Below are positions 1 to 9,073 of a stretch of DNA of 64,000 nucleotides, one piece after another (position 1 is the stretch's first letter; each line of letters starts with the position of its first letter). Below the pieces are notes generated by a model. It was not told the DNA's origin, made no database searches, and was given only the letters and a program-made list of their open reading frames with translations. The stretch is from CAZFGK01 sp964518635 (GTDB taxonomy: Bacteria > Zixibacteria > MSB-5A5 > GN15 > FEB-12): assembly GCA_964518635.1 (NCBI GenBank), contig CAZFGK010000008.1, forward strand, positions 43,620 to 107,619. Reading direction: 5' to 3'. Both the position numbers and the translations under genes were made by a program.

Positions 1-425
1 AATGACTGCATCGAATCACGCGCGATGGCATTGCGAAATGCCGCGATCGCTTGTTCTGTATTCTGGATATCGGAAAAAGTCACACCGAGATTATTGTACA
101 GCTCCGGATCATTCGGTGATTGCTTGATTGCCCGATTGAGCACCTCAATTGCATCCGCTTTCTTTCCTAATCGGGAAAGTGACAGCGCGTAGTTTCGCAG
201 TGCCTCCAGATTGGTACTGTCGATGGCGAGGGCTTCGGCATAGAGTGCGCGAGCACCATTGAAATTCTCGGCTTTGAGTGCTTTCCCCCCGCGAACCAGA
301 ATGTCTGATAATTTCGGGTCAATCGTCTTGCCGACCTGCACCTGTTGGGCAGTGGCGACCATGGTTGACAAAGGAAGGGAAAGGGTCAGAAGCATCGGGA
401 ACAGGTAACGTCGTAGTTTTGTCAT
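1..425 (-). CDS. TPR-repeat secreted protein, 3' part outside the window
   Basis: Reading the minus strand from an ATG at 425 gives an open frame that runs off the window edge, so only about the first 141 residues are seen. The first ~26 residues (MTKLRRYLFPMLLTLSLPLS... ending ATAQ) form a signal peptide. They are followed by about two and a half tetratricopeptide repeats, with the typical spacing of A, Y/L and G, for example GALYAEAL-like and YNNLGVTFSD stretches. TPR proteins usually scaffold protein-protein contacts; here it would be periplasmic or exported. The 75 bases to the Rex gene hold no clear terminator. Function unknown; a TPR call is safe, anything beyond is not. Confidence 0.75.
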   Translation of the reverse strand, partial: MTKLRRYLFPMLLTLSLPLSTMVATAQQVQVGKTIDPKLSDILVRGGKALKAENFNGARALYAEALAIDSTNLEALRNYALSLSRLGKKADAIEVLNRAIKQSPNDPELYNNLGVTFSDIQNTEQAIAAFRNAIARDSMQS

Positions 426-500
426 CTGGGCTATTATACCCCATTTTCGGGAATCCGTCGAGACGGGATTTTCTGGGGGGTTCTCTAAAGAAATCGAAGT

Positions 501-1205
501 TTAGGGCTTCTTCTTTGCTGTTCGGCGTCGCTGGTTATGATTATTCACGAGCGCGAAGGAGAGATACTCGAGTTCCATCGACATATTTTCATTTCGAAGA
601 TAGACCCCCTCCGGCACTTTCAACTGCACCGGCGCGAAATTCAGAATCGCCTTGATTCCCGCTTTGATCGCCTCATCGACCACCGACTGCGCAACCAGAC
701 CCGGCACCGCCAGAATCAGGATTTCGACCTCCCCCGATTTGACCTCCTCTTTCAACCGGCGAATATCGGAGACTGTCACCCCGCGATGTTTCGAGCCGAT
801 CTTTCGCTGATCATTGTCGAAAACCCGAACGATATTGAACCCCTGTTTGGCGAATTCTTTGTAGGAAACAAGAGCCGAACCGATATTTCCAACCCCGACC
901 AGCGCGACATTCCAGGTTCGATTCAGCCCCAGAATCCCGCCGATTCTCTCCTTGAGCTCCGTAACCGGATAGCCCAGCCCGCGAGTGCCGAATGAACCGA
1001 AAAATGAGAGGTCTTTCCGAACCTGCGCCGGGGTCAGTTTTTCCCGCCGGGCGAGCTCTTTGGATGAGATTGTCTCCCGCTCCTCTTTTTCGGTGGCTGA
1101 AAGTGTCCGAAAATAGAGGGAAAGCCGGTGAATGGTCGATTCGGCGATTCGGCGGCGTGGCATAGGAGAGCTTGTAGCTGGTCTTCCTGTTTCAATGTTG
1201 TTCAC
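501..1205 (-). CDS. rex: Redox-sensing transcriptional repressor Rex
   Basis: Rex senses the NADH/NAD+ ratio and represses fermentation and respiration genes when NADH is low. The 234-residue frame has an N-terminal winged helix (about residues 20-80, with the conserved S..L and RKDLSFFGSFGTRGLGY DNA-recognition stretch) and a Rossmann domain with GVGNIG at 104-109, followed by the family's ILAVP and GIKAILNFAPVQL motifs. The GTG start at 1205 gives a slightly long N-terminus; an ATG at 1163 (MPRRRIAES) would give about 220 residues, closer to the usual 205-220, and is equally plausible. A near-consensus Rex operator lies 73 bases upstream, which suggests autoregulation. Cytosolic homodimer. 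Confidence 0.95.
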   Translation of the reverse strand: MNNIETGRPATSSPMPRRRIAESTIHRLSLYFRTLSATEKEERETISSKELARREKLTPAQVRKDLSFFGSFGTRGLGYPVTELKERIGGILGLNRTWNVALVGVGNIGSALVSYKEFAKQGFNIVRVFDNDQRKIGSKHRGVTVSDIRRLKEEVKSGEVEILILAVPGLVAQSVVDEAIKAGIKAILNFAPVQLKVPEGVYLRNENMSMELEYLSFALVNNHNQRRRTAKKKP

Positions 1206-1278
1206 CGGCCCCGATTCTCACAGATAGGGGAGTGAGAGGGAGCAAGTGGGGTCGAAATCGTCGTGGTCATCCCCCAGA

Positions 1279-1296
1279 TCGTGAATAGATTCACAA
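1279..1296. promoter_or_regulatory. Rex operator (ROP site), probable autoregulation
   Basis: TCGTGAATAGATTCACAA matches the published Rex consensus TTGTGAANNNNTTCACAA at all but one specified base (C for T at position 2). On the minus strand a TATACT -10-like hexamer lies at 1308-1313 with TTGTGC at 1332-1337 (18-base spacer). That places the operator just downstream of the predicted start point (~1301), where bound Rex would block initiation. The divergent gene at 1417 has its own -10-like element more than 100 bases away, so rex itself is the likely target. Confidence 0.85.
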
Positions 1297-1402
1297 TGGG
1301 CAGGGGGAGTATATGTCCTGCACCCCGATTTGCACAACCCCCGACGTTTTTGGCATGTTGAGCATGAGAAATCCGAAGCTGCCCATCCACACCTCAGTAT
1401 TG

Positions 1403-1408
1403 TATACT
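1403..1408 (+). promoter_or_regulatory. -10-like hexamer for a probable leaderless start
   Basis: TATACT lies 8 bases before the ATG at 1417. A start point 6-8 bases after a -10 element falls at or next to the A of the ATG, so there is no room for a ribosome binding site. No good -35 hexamer is seen at the right distance. Confidence 0.5.
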
Positions 1409-1416
1409 AGAACCAG

Positions 1417-3429
1417 ATGAGTTCCCCCCGAATTCCGGTTTCTGTCATCATTTTCGCAGTGGTGTTTGCCACCCTGTTGATTTTCGCCGCTCTCTTGCCG
1501 CATCCCTGGCTTTGGGGGGTGAACTGGTGGAGCGGTTTGGGGGCCGTTCCAACATTACTGAGTGCAACTGCAGTGATTCTGATCTCGGTGCTTTCTTTCA
1601 TACTCATGCTTTGGGCAGAACGTCATGAACTAACAAATCGGAATGACACTCTAGTTCAAAATCGATGGAAACTCATTGTAATAGCCGCTGCCGTTCTCGT
1701 GCCGCTGCTCGGCTGGTTTTTTCGAGCCCAATCTTTTGTATTGGGGGACGGCTACGCAGTCATTGGAAATCTCCAGCTTGCAGAACCAATCATTAAAGCA
1801 CGAAACTTCGGCGGATCACTCGTCCCGCTTTTCCTTTATGATATTCTCCCAGGGGATGCTCCAACTCGTGCGCAGCTTGCGTATCAATTTACATCTGTCG
1901 GTGCAGGTGTATTGTATGTCCTCGCTGCAGCATTTGCCTGCTCGGTTTTATTCAAGAAACTCTCCGAGCGTCTGATTCTATTCCTCCTGCTTTTGACCAG
2001 CGGCAATATGCTGCTCTACTTCGGCTACGCGGAAAACTATCCGCTCTTTCATGTGGTCTATCTTCTCGCATGTGTCTTCGGCTATAGATTTATTCGTGAT
2101 GAGAAATTTCGTGATGCCATTTGGTTCGCTGCATTGACACTACTTGCGCTTGTGACCCACATTTTTGCAGTGAGCCTGATCCCAGCTGCTATCGGTGCAC
2201 TTCTCCCTTTTGTTGCAAGGCAGACGAAATGGAAGAAGATTCCCGGTCCGCGTCTTTCAGCCATAGTGGCGGTGGTTGTTTCATTCCTCGGTGCTCTCTC
2301 GATGTATCTCATAGACAATTTTGCACGGATGTCCTTCTTGCCAATTTTCCCGAATGAATTTACGGCCGATGCCTACACTCTGTTTTCTCTGCGACATCTC
2401 GCCGACACTGCAAACCTAATCTTCATGCTCATACCAAGTCTTCCGATTCTTCTTCTTGCTGGCAAATTTGGAAAACTGTCTTCGGAACGACAATTTCTCC
2501 TCTTTGTCACACTCACCGGGCTTGAGCTTGCCTTTTGGGTGAACCCATGGCTTGGCATGCCACGCGACTGGGATCTCCTGAGCTTCTGGATGATTCCGTT
2601 TGCTCTTTGGGTTACAAGCAGCTGTTTTTCTGATAAGAAAAGAGTGTCGACATCTGTGGTAACAATGGCGGTCGCCCTGAATGCATTGCTGCTCGTTCCG
2701 AGGGTCGCAGCAAATACTGATCGTGCCCTTATGTGGAAGCATTTCGATTCCTATTTTACACAAGACACCATGCGAAACATGAAATTCAGAATTACACAGA
2801 CACTCCTCATGCGCGAACAGGGGTTTGAGGAAAGAGCACAGAGTATTGAATATGAAGTGAAAGAAAAATTTCCCGAAATCGAAATGACACGTAGTGCTCA
2901 ATACCTTTCTGCCCGCGGGAGACATGACCTGGCAATTCAACAGTGCCGTGCAGCAATTGCAAGAAATCCGATGCTATCCGATGCATACAATAACTTAGCG
3001 CTGGGTCAGATTGGAATAGGACAGCTTGATTCTGCGAAGCGAAATCTCGACATCGCATCGGCTTTTAATCCTTACAGCCCAGATATGATTAATAATTATG
3101 CGGTGATCGCATATGGACAGAAGAGGTACTCTGAGGCAGAAGTATTCTTGAAAAAATCACTCATCTACAATCCAGAGAACATTGTTGCTCGGGTTAATCT
3201 CTTGAATCTTGCACATGCCCTGAATGACACCACCAAAGCCAAAGAATACTCTCAGTGGCTGCGTGGTCGTACGGATATCCCGCCGACAGAAACCGTCGCA
3301 ATAATCAATTCTCTCGCTAGACTCGGGCTCAATGACCTAGCTCGTGAATTTTTGCAGAGTGCTGTACAACGTGGCATGGACACCTCCGGTGCGCGCATGC
3401 TTATTGAGCGATACCCCGGGCTTCGTTAA
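1417..3429 (+). CDS. Polytopic membrane protein with C-terminal TPR domain (GT-C-like), copy 1
   Basis: A 670-residue protein. The first ~430 residues hold about 11-12 hydrophobic segments. A conserved first-loop motif LGDGY with preceding FFRAQS (about residues 108-117) and the PWLGMPRDWDLLSFW stretch near residue 385 recall GT-C-fold membrane glycosyltransferases, in which an acidic residue in the first loop is catalytic. That assignment is inference only. The C-terminal ~190 residues are TPR-like (for example NPMLSDAYNNLALGQIG). The next gene is a same-length paralogue in the same orientation, 56 bases downstream, sharing a 32-base identical patch with this one (1501-1532 and 3570-3601). 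No precise function can be named. Confidence 0.7.
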   Translation: MSSPRIPVSVIIFAVVFATLLIFAALLPHPWLWGVNWWSGLGAVPTLLSATAVILISVLSFILMLWAERHELTNRNDTLVQNRWKLIVIAAAVLVPLLGWFFRAQSFVLGDGYAVIGNLQLAEPIIKARNFGGSLVPLFLYDILPGDAPTRAQLAYQFTSVGAGVLYVLAAAFACSVLFKKLSERLILFLLLLTSGNMLLYFGYAENYPLFHVVYLLACVFGYRFIRDEKFRDAIWFAALTLLALVTHIFAVSLIPAAIGALLPFVARQTKWKKIPGPRLSAIVAVVVSFLGALSMYLIDNFARMSFLPIFPNEFTADAYTLFSLRHLADTANLIFMLIPSLPILLLAGKFGKLSSERQFLLFVTLTGLELAFWVNPWLGMPRDWDLLSFWMIPFALWVTSSCFSDKKRVSTSVVTMAVALNALLLVPRVAANTDRALMWKHFDSYFTQDTMRNMKFRITQTLLMREQGFEERAQSIEYEVKEKFPEIEMTRSAQYLSARGRHDLAIQQCRAAIARNPMLSDAYNNLALGQIGIGQLDSAKRNLDIASAFNPYSPDMINNYAVIAYGQKRYSEAEVFLKKSLIYNPENIVARVNLLNLAHALNDTTKAKEYSQWLRGRTDIPPTETVAIINSLARLGLNDLAREFLQSAVQRGMDTSGARMLIERYPGLR

Positions 3430-3474
3430 CCACCTCGCACATTTCTGATACTTTTGCGCGTTGCTCTGACGTCG

Positions 3475-3480
3475 TATACT
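3475..3480 (+). promoter_or_regulatory. -10-like hexamer for a probable leaderless start
   Basis: TATACT lies 5 bases before the ATG at 3486, the same hexamer and nearly the same geometry as upstream of the paralogous gene at 1417. No Shine-Dalgarno sequence precedes the ATG. Confidence 0.5.
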
Positions 3481-3485
3481 GACTC

Positions 3486-5498
3486 ATGCAACAGATGCCC
3501 GGTATTCGAAAAACCCTCTTCCCCTTTACTCTCTTTCTCGCGTTGATCTCATTTGCCGCCTTCTTCCCACATCCCTGGCTTTGGGGGGTGAACTGGTGGA
3601 GTGGATTGTCGGTCGTGCAGCTGATGCTGGGCATTGTGATTGTCGCCGCATGCACTTTCAGCGCACTCGCGCTGGTCAGTTGGTCGGTGAAGGCTGATGT
3701 AGTCGCGGAGAAGCAGGCGCACTACTGGTGGGGGATAGTCTGCGCAGCGGCAGTGCTCTTTGCAGTCGTCGCGTGGGTCTTTCGCTCGCAGTCGCATTTT
3801 CTGGGGGATGGGTACGCTCTGCTCACCAACATCGCACAGCAGCATCCGATTATCAAAACTCGCAACTACGGAGGGACCATGCTGCCAGTTGGCATCATGT
3901 CACTCCTTGGCGAAAAGACTCCCGCACATGCACTCCTCGCCTATCAACTCAGTTCAGTATTCTCCGGTGTGCTCTACATCGGATGCGCAGGATGGATGCT
4001 TGCACGAATCTATTCTCGTCTCTCAGATCGAATTGTCGCTCTTCTCATTCTCTTGACCGCCGGAAATGCATTACTCTTTTTCGGCTATGTCGAAAACTAT
4101 GCCCTCTGGCATGTCGCAGTTCTGTTTGCAATCGGATCACTCTGGCTTGCACTTGAGAAGAAGCTGCATTGGGTTGTTTCTATTGTTGCCATTGCAATTG
4201 CATTGGTGATGCACGCTCTTTCAGTCTTCCTGCTGGCAGTTGCATTGGTGGCATGGCTTTTCTTGCGACAGAAGAAAAAAGGGGAAGTCCCAAACCGTCC
4301 GATAGTATTTCTCACTGCGATTGGATGCATAATTGCCGGAATTGTTTTCATTCAATTGATCGATAAGTTTGCGCGATTCTCGTTCCTCCCCGTTTTTTCA
4401 AACGAAGTCACCACTGATGGGTATTCACTCTTTGCACTGCGTCATCTTGCTGATCTGGGCAATCTCGTTCTTATGCTCGCTCAATCACTCTTTTTGCTCC
4501 TTGTTCTTCCACAAAGCCGCGATCAAAAATCAAAATCGAACCTACTTCTCGGCGTTGCGATTCTTTCTTCACTCTTACTGGTGGTGACAGTCAATCCCTG
4601 GATCGGTATGCCGCGCGACTGGGATCTGCTTTCCTTCTGGGCGATCCCCTCAGCATTGCTGGTCGCCTCGGTAGTGAACGCACAGACAACTGCAATTCGC
4701 AGAGCGGCTATCGTCGCGGTCATTGGCATGCAAACTTGCCTGCTGGTTCCGCGGGTGATTGCTATTAATACCCCGGCGATACTTGATCAGCATGTCGAGC
4801 GGTATATCTCGCATGATCCCTCCCGAAATCTGACGTTGCGCATCATCCAGCAGAATCTTGCCGTTCGTGCAGGAGATACCACTAAAGCGAATGAAATCTA
4901 TCAGCGATATCAATCGGAGTATCCTGAAGTGCAATGGATGAGTCAGGCAGATCAGTTGAAAAACTCCGGTCGGTTGGTGGAAGCACAAACAATGCTCGAT
5001 CAGGTCATTCGTAAGAATCCGATGTTCGCGGCTGCGTATCGAAATCTCGGTTCGGTGCAGATTCAACGAGGGGATCAGGCAGGTGCAGAGCAATCACTCG
5101 CAACGGCGCGTGGATTGAATCCGTATGACCCGGAGATTCTCAATCTTGCCGGGATGCTTGCTTTTCAACAGGGAAATGCCAAAGAGTCGGACCGTCTGCT
5201 CAACGAACTGCTTGATATATTTCCTGACCGTGCGATTGTACGGATGAATCTGGTCTATCTGAACAAACAGCAGGGGGATCGTGCGCGCATGACATTCCAT
5301 GCGAAAAAACTGCAGGGCTATTTCCGCTCAGGAAAAGACGGACTCACCACCCAACAGATGTTCGAATTCGTTGACTTTCTTGGGAAAGAAGGAATGACAA
5401 CAGAAGGAAAGACACTTCTGCAGGAAGCTGCATCAAACGGACTTGATAGTACGCAAGTGAATGAGCTCATGCGGCGGCATCCCTCACTGACGAACTAA
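3486..5498 (+). CDS. Polytopic membrane protein with C-terminal TPR domain (GT-C-like), copy 2
   Basis: This 670-residue paralogue of the preceding gene has the same layout: PHPWLWGVNWWSGL near residue 30, FRSQSHFLGDGY in the first large loop, about 11-12 membrane segments, NPWIGMPRDWDLLSFW near residue 385, and a C-terminal TPR region with RKNPMFAAAYRNLGSVQ. A GT-C membrane glycosyltransferase fused to TPRs is a reasonable guess, because TPRs in such proteins commonly contact protein or glycan partners, but donor and acceptor are unknown. The stop codon is separated by one base from the convergent alanine racemase gene, with no terminator hairpin between them. Confidence 0.7.
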   Translation: MQQMPGIRKTLFPFTLFLALISFAAFFPHPWLWGVNWWSGLSVVQLMLGIVIVAACTFSALALVSWSVKADVVAEKQAHYWWGIVCAAAVLFAVVAWVFRSQSHFLGDGYALLTNIAQQHPIIKTRNYGGTMLPVGIMSLLGEKTPAHALLAYQLSSVFSGVLYIGCAGWMLARIYSRLSDRIVALLILLTAGNALLFFGYVENYALWHVAVLFAIGSLWLALEKKLHWVVSIVAIAIALVMHALSVFLLAVALVAWLFLRQKKKGEVPNRPIVFLTAIGCIIAGIVFIQLIDKFARFSFLPVFSNEVTTDGYSLFALRHLADLGNLVLMLAQSLFLLLVLPQSRDQKSKSNLLLGVAILSSLLLVVTVNPWIGMPRDWDLLSFWAIPSALLVASVVNAQTTAIRRAAIVAVIGMQTCLLVPRVIAINTPAILDQHVERYISHDPSRNLTLRIIQQNLAVRAGDTTKANEIYQRYQSEYPEVQWMSQADQLKNSGRLVEAQTMLDQVIRKNPMFAAAYRNLGSVQIQRGDQAGAEQSLATARGLNPYDPEILNLAGMLAFQQGNAKESDRLLNELLDIFPDRAIVRMNLVYLNKQQGDRARMTFHAKKLQGYFRSGKDGLTTQQMFEFVDFLGKEGMTTEGKTLLQEAASNGLDSTQVNELMRRHPSLTN

Positions 5499-5499
5499 T

Positions 5500-6678
5500 C
5501 TACTCTACAACTATTCGCGGAGTTTCAGGAGAAAGGCGGGCGAGCAATTCGTAATTAATTGTCCCCGCCATTGATGCCAGTTGTTCGGCAGTAATCGTTT
5601 CCTCACCATCAGTTCCGATCAATGTGGCAATATCTCCAGAGCGTACACCGCGGATGTCGGTGACATCGACCATCGCCAGATCCATGCAGACTCGTCCTCG
5701 TACCGGGGCACGTCTCCCGCGAATGAGCACGTACGCCTGATTTGATAATGCACGCGGGTAGCCATCGAAGTAGCCAATTGGCAAAATAGCCATTTTTGTC
5801 TTGGTCGTCGTACGATAGGTACAGCCATAGCCGACAAATGAATCCGCCGGAATCTCCTGCAGCTGTGTGATTCGTGCGCGCCATGAGAGAACCGGTCTGA
5901 AAGTATTCTCTTTTCCGCCACGCAGGCGATGACTCAGGAATGTTTCCTTCGACGGCCAGTGCCCATAGAGAGAGATTCCCGGACGCACGAGTTGGAATCT
6001 GGTTTCATCGAAGAGAATCGTCGCTGCCGAGGCAGCGGTATGCTGAATCACCGGTGCTACTCCGAGTCTGCGAAGGATGCGTACCATCTGCTCGAATCGC
6101 TGCAACTGTGTGAGGGCATATGAATGATCTGTGGTGTCTTCGATATTCGCAAAGTGGGTAGTGCAGCCGTACGGGCGCTTGAGTGGGGAGCTCTTGTAGA
6201 GACGGGCGATACGCAGAAGCTCTTTTTCAGTTACTCCCTGACGATGTGTGCCGGTCTCCAGTTTCAGATGCGTGCGAAATGTTCTCTTTCTCTTTTTCGA
6301 TTCATGAGCGAGGGCTTCGAGATGTTCTACGGATGTCATCAGTGGTTCGACCTGGAGTGATTCGATTTCATCAACTGCGAGTTTTACTGATCGGGCCGAC
6401 AGTGAACCGAATATCGGTCCGACCATCATGATCTTCCGGCTCCAACCTGTTTCTCGTGCTCGTTCCGCTTCCGAAAGGGAATGGACTGCCAGATAATCGA
6501 CGCGGGACTCTTTTTCCAGAAGCCCGACGATCTCCTCCAGCCCGTGTCCATACCCATTCGCTTTGACCGGCGCGGCAAGCATCCGGCGTGCTCCCGCCAT
6601 TTTTGCAAGGGACCGGACATTCTGCCGAAAGGCGGAGGCGGATAATTCGATCCAACTGAGCGGGCTATTTTTTGACAT
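5500..6678 (-). CDS. alr: Alanine racemase
   Basis: PLP-dependent interconversion of L- and D-alanine for peptidoglycan. Starting at MSKNSPLSWIELS the protein has 392 residues, normal for the family. PVKANGYGHG carries the PLP lysine (Lys39). FVGYGCTYRT holds the second catalytic base (Tyr284), and the RPGISLYG and RVCMDLAMVDVT stretches are typical. The usual DTGMGR motif reads ETGTHR here, a mild variant. An upstream in-frame start at 6729 would add 17 residues with no homology to the family, so the ATG at 6678 is preferred. A TACCAT hexamer 8 bases upstream (6687-6692) may be a -10 element for a leaderless message. Confidence 0.95.
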   Translation of the reverse strand: MSKNSPLSWIELSASAFRQNVRSLAKMAGARRMLAAPVKANGYGHGLEEIVGLLEKESRVDYLAVHSLSEAERARETGWSRKIMMVGPIFGSLSARSVKLAVDEIESLQVEPLMTSVEHLEALAHESKKRKRTFRTHLKLETGTHRQGVTEKELLRIARLYKSSPLKRPYGCTTHFANIEDTTDHSYALTQLQRFEQMVRILRRLGVAPVIQHTAASAATILFDETRFQLVRPGISLYGHWPSKETFLSHRLRGGKENTFRPVLSWRARITQLQEIPADSFVGYGCTYRTTTKTKMAILPIGYFDGYPRALSNQAYVLIRGRRAPVRGRVCMDLAMVDVTDIRGVRSGDIATLIGTDGEETITAEQLASMAGTINYELLARLSPETPRIVVE

Positions 6679-6839
6679 ACGGCGAAATGGTATACACCAG
6701 TTGCGCTTCGTGCACCGAAAAAACGTCAAAAATCTGGCTGAAGTGGTACGGAATTACAATCCCGGACGATGCACGGGGAGAGAATGGCGTCATTCGGATC
6801 GTCACTGAACAATGAATGCCTTATCAGAAGGGAACTCGC

Positions 6840-7853
6840 ATGAACATTCGTAAACAGAACCGTCGGCTTCGGCTTCTCACTCCGATTCTGATCACACTTG
6901 CCACTCTTGTCGGCTGCCTCCCTGAAAAGACTGTCGCGCAGGACAGCACGATCAACAATCTGCTCCTCCCCTCGTCGTATCAGACCGACACCGTCGGGAC
7001 GCTGAAATTCGAAAAATTAGGGACCGGGAAAACGCCGCTGATCATGCTTGCCGGGTTGGGATTCGATGAGACCATCTTTCATGAGTTCGCCTCGAAAAAT
7101 AAGGACCGCTCTACCATCTATCTGCTCTCCCTCCCGGGATTCGGAATGACCTCGGCCTATCCCATCCCGCCGGAAGGGAACAGTTATGCCGCACAAAGCT
7201 GGTCGAACGGGATCCTGCGCGGGATTCGTGAATTGATTCGTCGTGAGGAATTGTCGAAACCGGCTCTGCTCGTTCATTTCTACGTGTCGACTCATCTTGG
7301 ACTCAGATTCGCCCACGAACATCCCGAACTCATCAGTTCATTAATAATCGTCGGTGGGCCAGCAACAATGCGTTTTCCTCCGCCGCGTGACACGATCGGT
7401 CTCGCCGCGAGGATCAAGGGTGTCGACAAGTATATGGGACCTGTCTGGTTCAAGACCGTCACTCGCAAGACATGGCTGGAGGGAAATTTCCCGCCACTGT
7501 TCTACTCAACTGATAGCGCACGCGGTGCAGAGCTATATGAACAGGCCAACAAAATAATCATTCCGATTCAGGTTCAGTATCTCTGTGAATACTGGGCAGC
7601 CGATTATAGTTTCTATGACTCACTAAGCATTCCGACTCTAGTCATCAGACCGACCTTTCATCCTGATCTCGCAAAGAAATCACCAATGATGGCACCCTCA
7701 CTGCATTGGTACATGGGGCTTTGGGATTCACTCGCACAGAACAACAGCAACTACACTCTTGCAACCATTCCCAACAGTGGAGTCTGTCTCTTTCAGGATG
7801 ATCTGCCAGAGGTCGAGAAGGAAATCAATCTCTTCTTGAAAACCGGAAAGTGA
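6840..7853 (+). CDS. Alpha/beta-hydrolase-fold lipoprotein lacking the catalytic histidine
   Basis: A 337-residue protein with a lipoprotein signal (LVGC, Cys26) followed by an alpha/beta-hydrolase fold: the oxyanion region TPLIMLAGLGFDE, LSLPGFGMTS, an elbow region LLVHFYVSTHLGLRFAHEHPE, and the acid strand LVIRPTFHPD. The elbow does not fit Gly-x-Ser-x-Gly: it reads Tyr-Val-Ser150-Thr-His. Where the catalytic His is expected the sequence reads PNSGVCLFQDDLPEV, with Val315 in its place. The protein may therefore be a non-catalytic binder or have a changed mechanism. The ATG at 6840 is preceded by AAGGGA and gives a clean signal peptide, so it is preferred over 6816. Two bases separate its stop from the convergent AraC gene. 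Confidence 0.75.
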   Translation: MNIRKQNRRLRLLTPILITLATLVGCLPEKTVAQDSTINNLLLPSSYQTDTVGTLKFEKLGTGKTPLIMLAGLGFDETIFHEFASKNKDRSTIYLLSLPGFGMTSAYPIPPEGNSYAAQSWSNGILRGIRELIRREELSKPALLVHFYVSTHLGLRFAHEHPELISSLIIVGGPATMRFPPPRDTIGLAARIKGVDKYMGPVWFKTVTRKTWLEGNFPPLFYSTDSARGAELYEQANKIIIPIQVQYLCEYWAADYSFYDSLSIPTLVIRPTFHPDLAKKSPMMAPSLHWYMGLWDSLAQNNSNYTLATIPNSGVCLFQDDLPEVEKEINLFLKTGK

Positions 7854-7855
7854 AT

Positions 7856-9067
7856 CTATCTTGCTTTGAGTGATTGCGAGAGATCAGCTGCAAGATATGC
7901 CGACGGGGTCTTGCCAGTGACTCGTTTGAATGCCTGATTGAAGGTCGATTTACTGTTGAATCCGACTTCAAGCGCGAGTCCGTAAATCGAAAGTCGCTGC
8001 GCCTCCCCTCGTTCTGCGCGAGTGATGAATTCGGCGACGCGACGTTCACTGATCAGTTCAGGAAAACTCCCGCCACTTGATTCATTGATCACTCGCGAGA
8101 TCAGATTCGGAGAGGACTGCAGCGATTCACTGAGTCGCTGCAGGTTCATTTCGGGATCGGTCAATACCGACTGATCATCGAGCAGCCGATTGATTCCCTT
8201 CCAGACTGTTTCTCGCTCTTCATCAGAGAGTGTGCGCATGGTGCGATATTTTTCCGGCTTTCGGGAGAAATCGGGCTGTAGCATCTCTGGTACTCTCGAA
8301 TGCACCAGTGCAGTCAGATAGATACCGAGTGTCATCACCAGCGCGAACCAATAACTCCCCTCCATACTCACACGCTGATTCAGCATCGTCAGAACAAACA
8401 CTCCAACTGCAATACTTGCAGACAGGATGCAGATAATCATGAGCAAACTCAGCCATCTTGCACGCCGTGCGATGGGAATGAGCAGCGATTCATCGGCATT
8501 CGTGCCATTATTTTCAATCTGTGATGGCGATATTTGAATCAGATCATGTTGCGTGCGGCGCAGCATGAGGGCAGTAGCGATCAAGTAGCCAATCAGATGG
8601 CAGTTCTGCAGGAAGAATGAAATCGCGCTCGTGGCATTCATCGGAATAGTTCCCGCGATGAATCCTTCGATGATTCGTATTTTGATCGCCGGATCAAGAA
8701 TGAAAAACGGAATAGTCCAGATGGTAATCGCGAGATAGGGGAGAAAATGAAGTGCGATTTTCCAGGCCGGTGGTGTTGTTTCTCGAAGGAGACTTCTCGC
8801 ATACCAGTAGATCGCCGGTCCAACCAGCACCAGCATCCCCATGCCGATTCCAAAAAGTGGCGCAAACTCCCGATACAAGAGTGATGAGGTCAGCAGAAAA
8901 TCGGCGTTTCCGAGCACCATGCTGACAATCAGAAGAGAGAGCATGACTCTTGCAAGCCGATTCGCCGAACGCCCTAAAACTATCATGATGAGGAGAAATC
9001 CCCCCTGAACAATTCCGGCTCCGAAGATGAACACCCAGATGACATCAGGGAGAACTGGCGGAAACAT
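7856..9067 (-). CDS. Membrane-anchored AraC-family transcriptional regulator
   Basis: A 403-residue protein from ATG 9067 (MFPPVLPDVIWVF). The N-terminal ~260 residues contain about seven hydrophobic segments and no periplasmic sensor domain; the last ~110 residues are an AraC-type double helix-turn-helix, with EVGFNSKSTFNQAFKRVTGKTPSAY as the family signature. Such proteins tie a membrane signal to transcription. Ligand and targets are unknown; the divergent DUF4430 lipoprotein gene is a natural candidate target. A longer frame up to 9169 exists, but a TATCTT hexamer 6 bases before 9067 and the start of the first membrane segment favour 9067. Confidence 0.85.
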   Translation of the reverse strand: MFPPVLPDVIWVFIFGAGIVQGGFLLIMIVLGRSANRLARVMLSLLIVSMVLGNADFLLTSSLLYREFAPLFGIGMGMLVLVGPAIYWYARSLLRETTPPAWKIALHFLPYLAITIWTIPFFILDPAIKIRIIEGFIAGTIPMNATSAISFFLQNCHLIGYLIATALMLRRTQHDLIQISPSQIENNGTNADESLLIPIARRARWLSLLMIICILSASIAVGVFVLTMLNQRVSMEGSYWFALVMTLGIYLTALVHSRVPEMLQPDFSRKPEKYRTMRTLSDEERETVWKGINRLLDDQSVLTDPEMNLQRLSESLQSSPNLISRVINESSGGSFPELISERRVAEFITRAERGEAQRLSIYGLALEVGFNSKSTFNQAFKRVTGKTPSAYLAADLSQSLKAR

Positions 9068-9073
9068 GACCAA

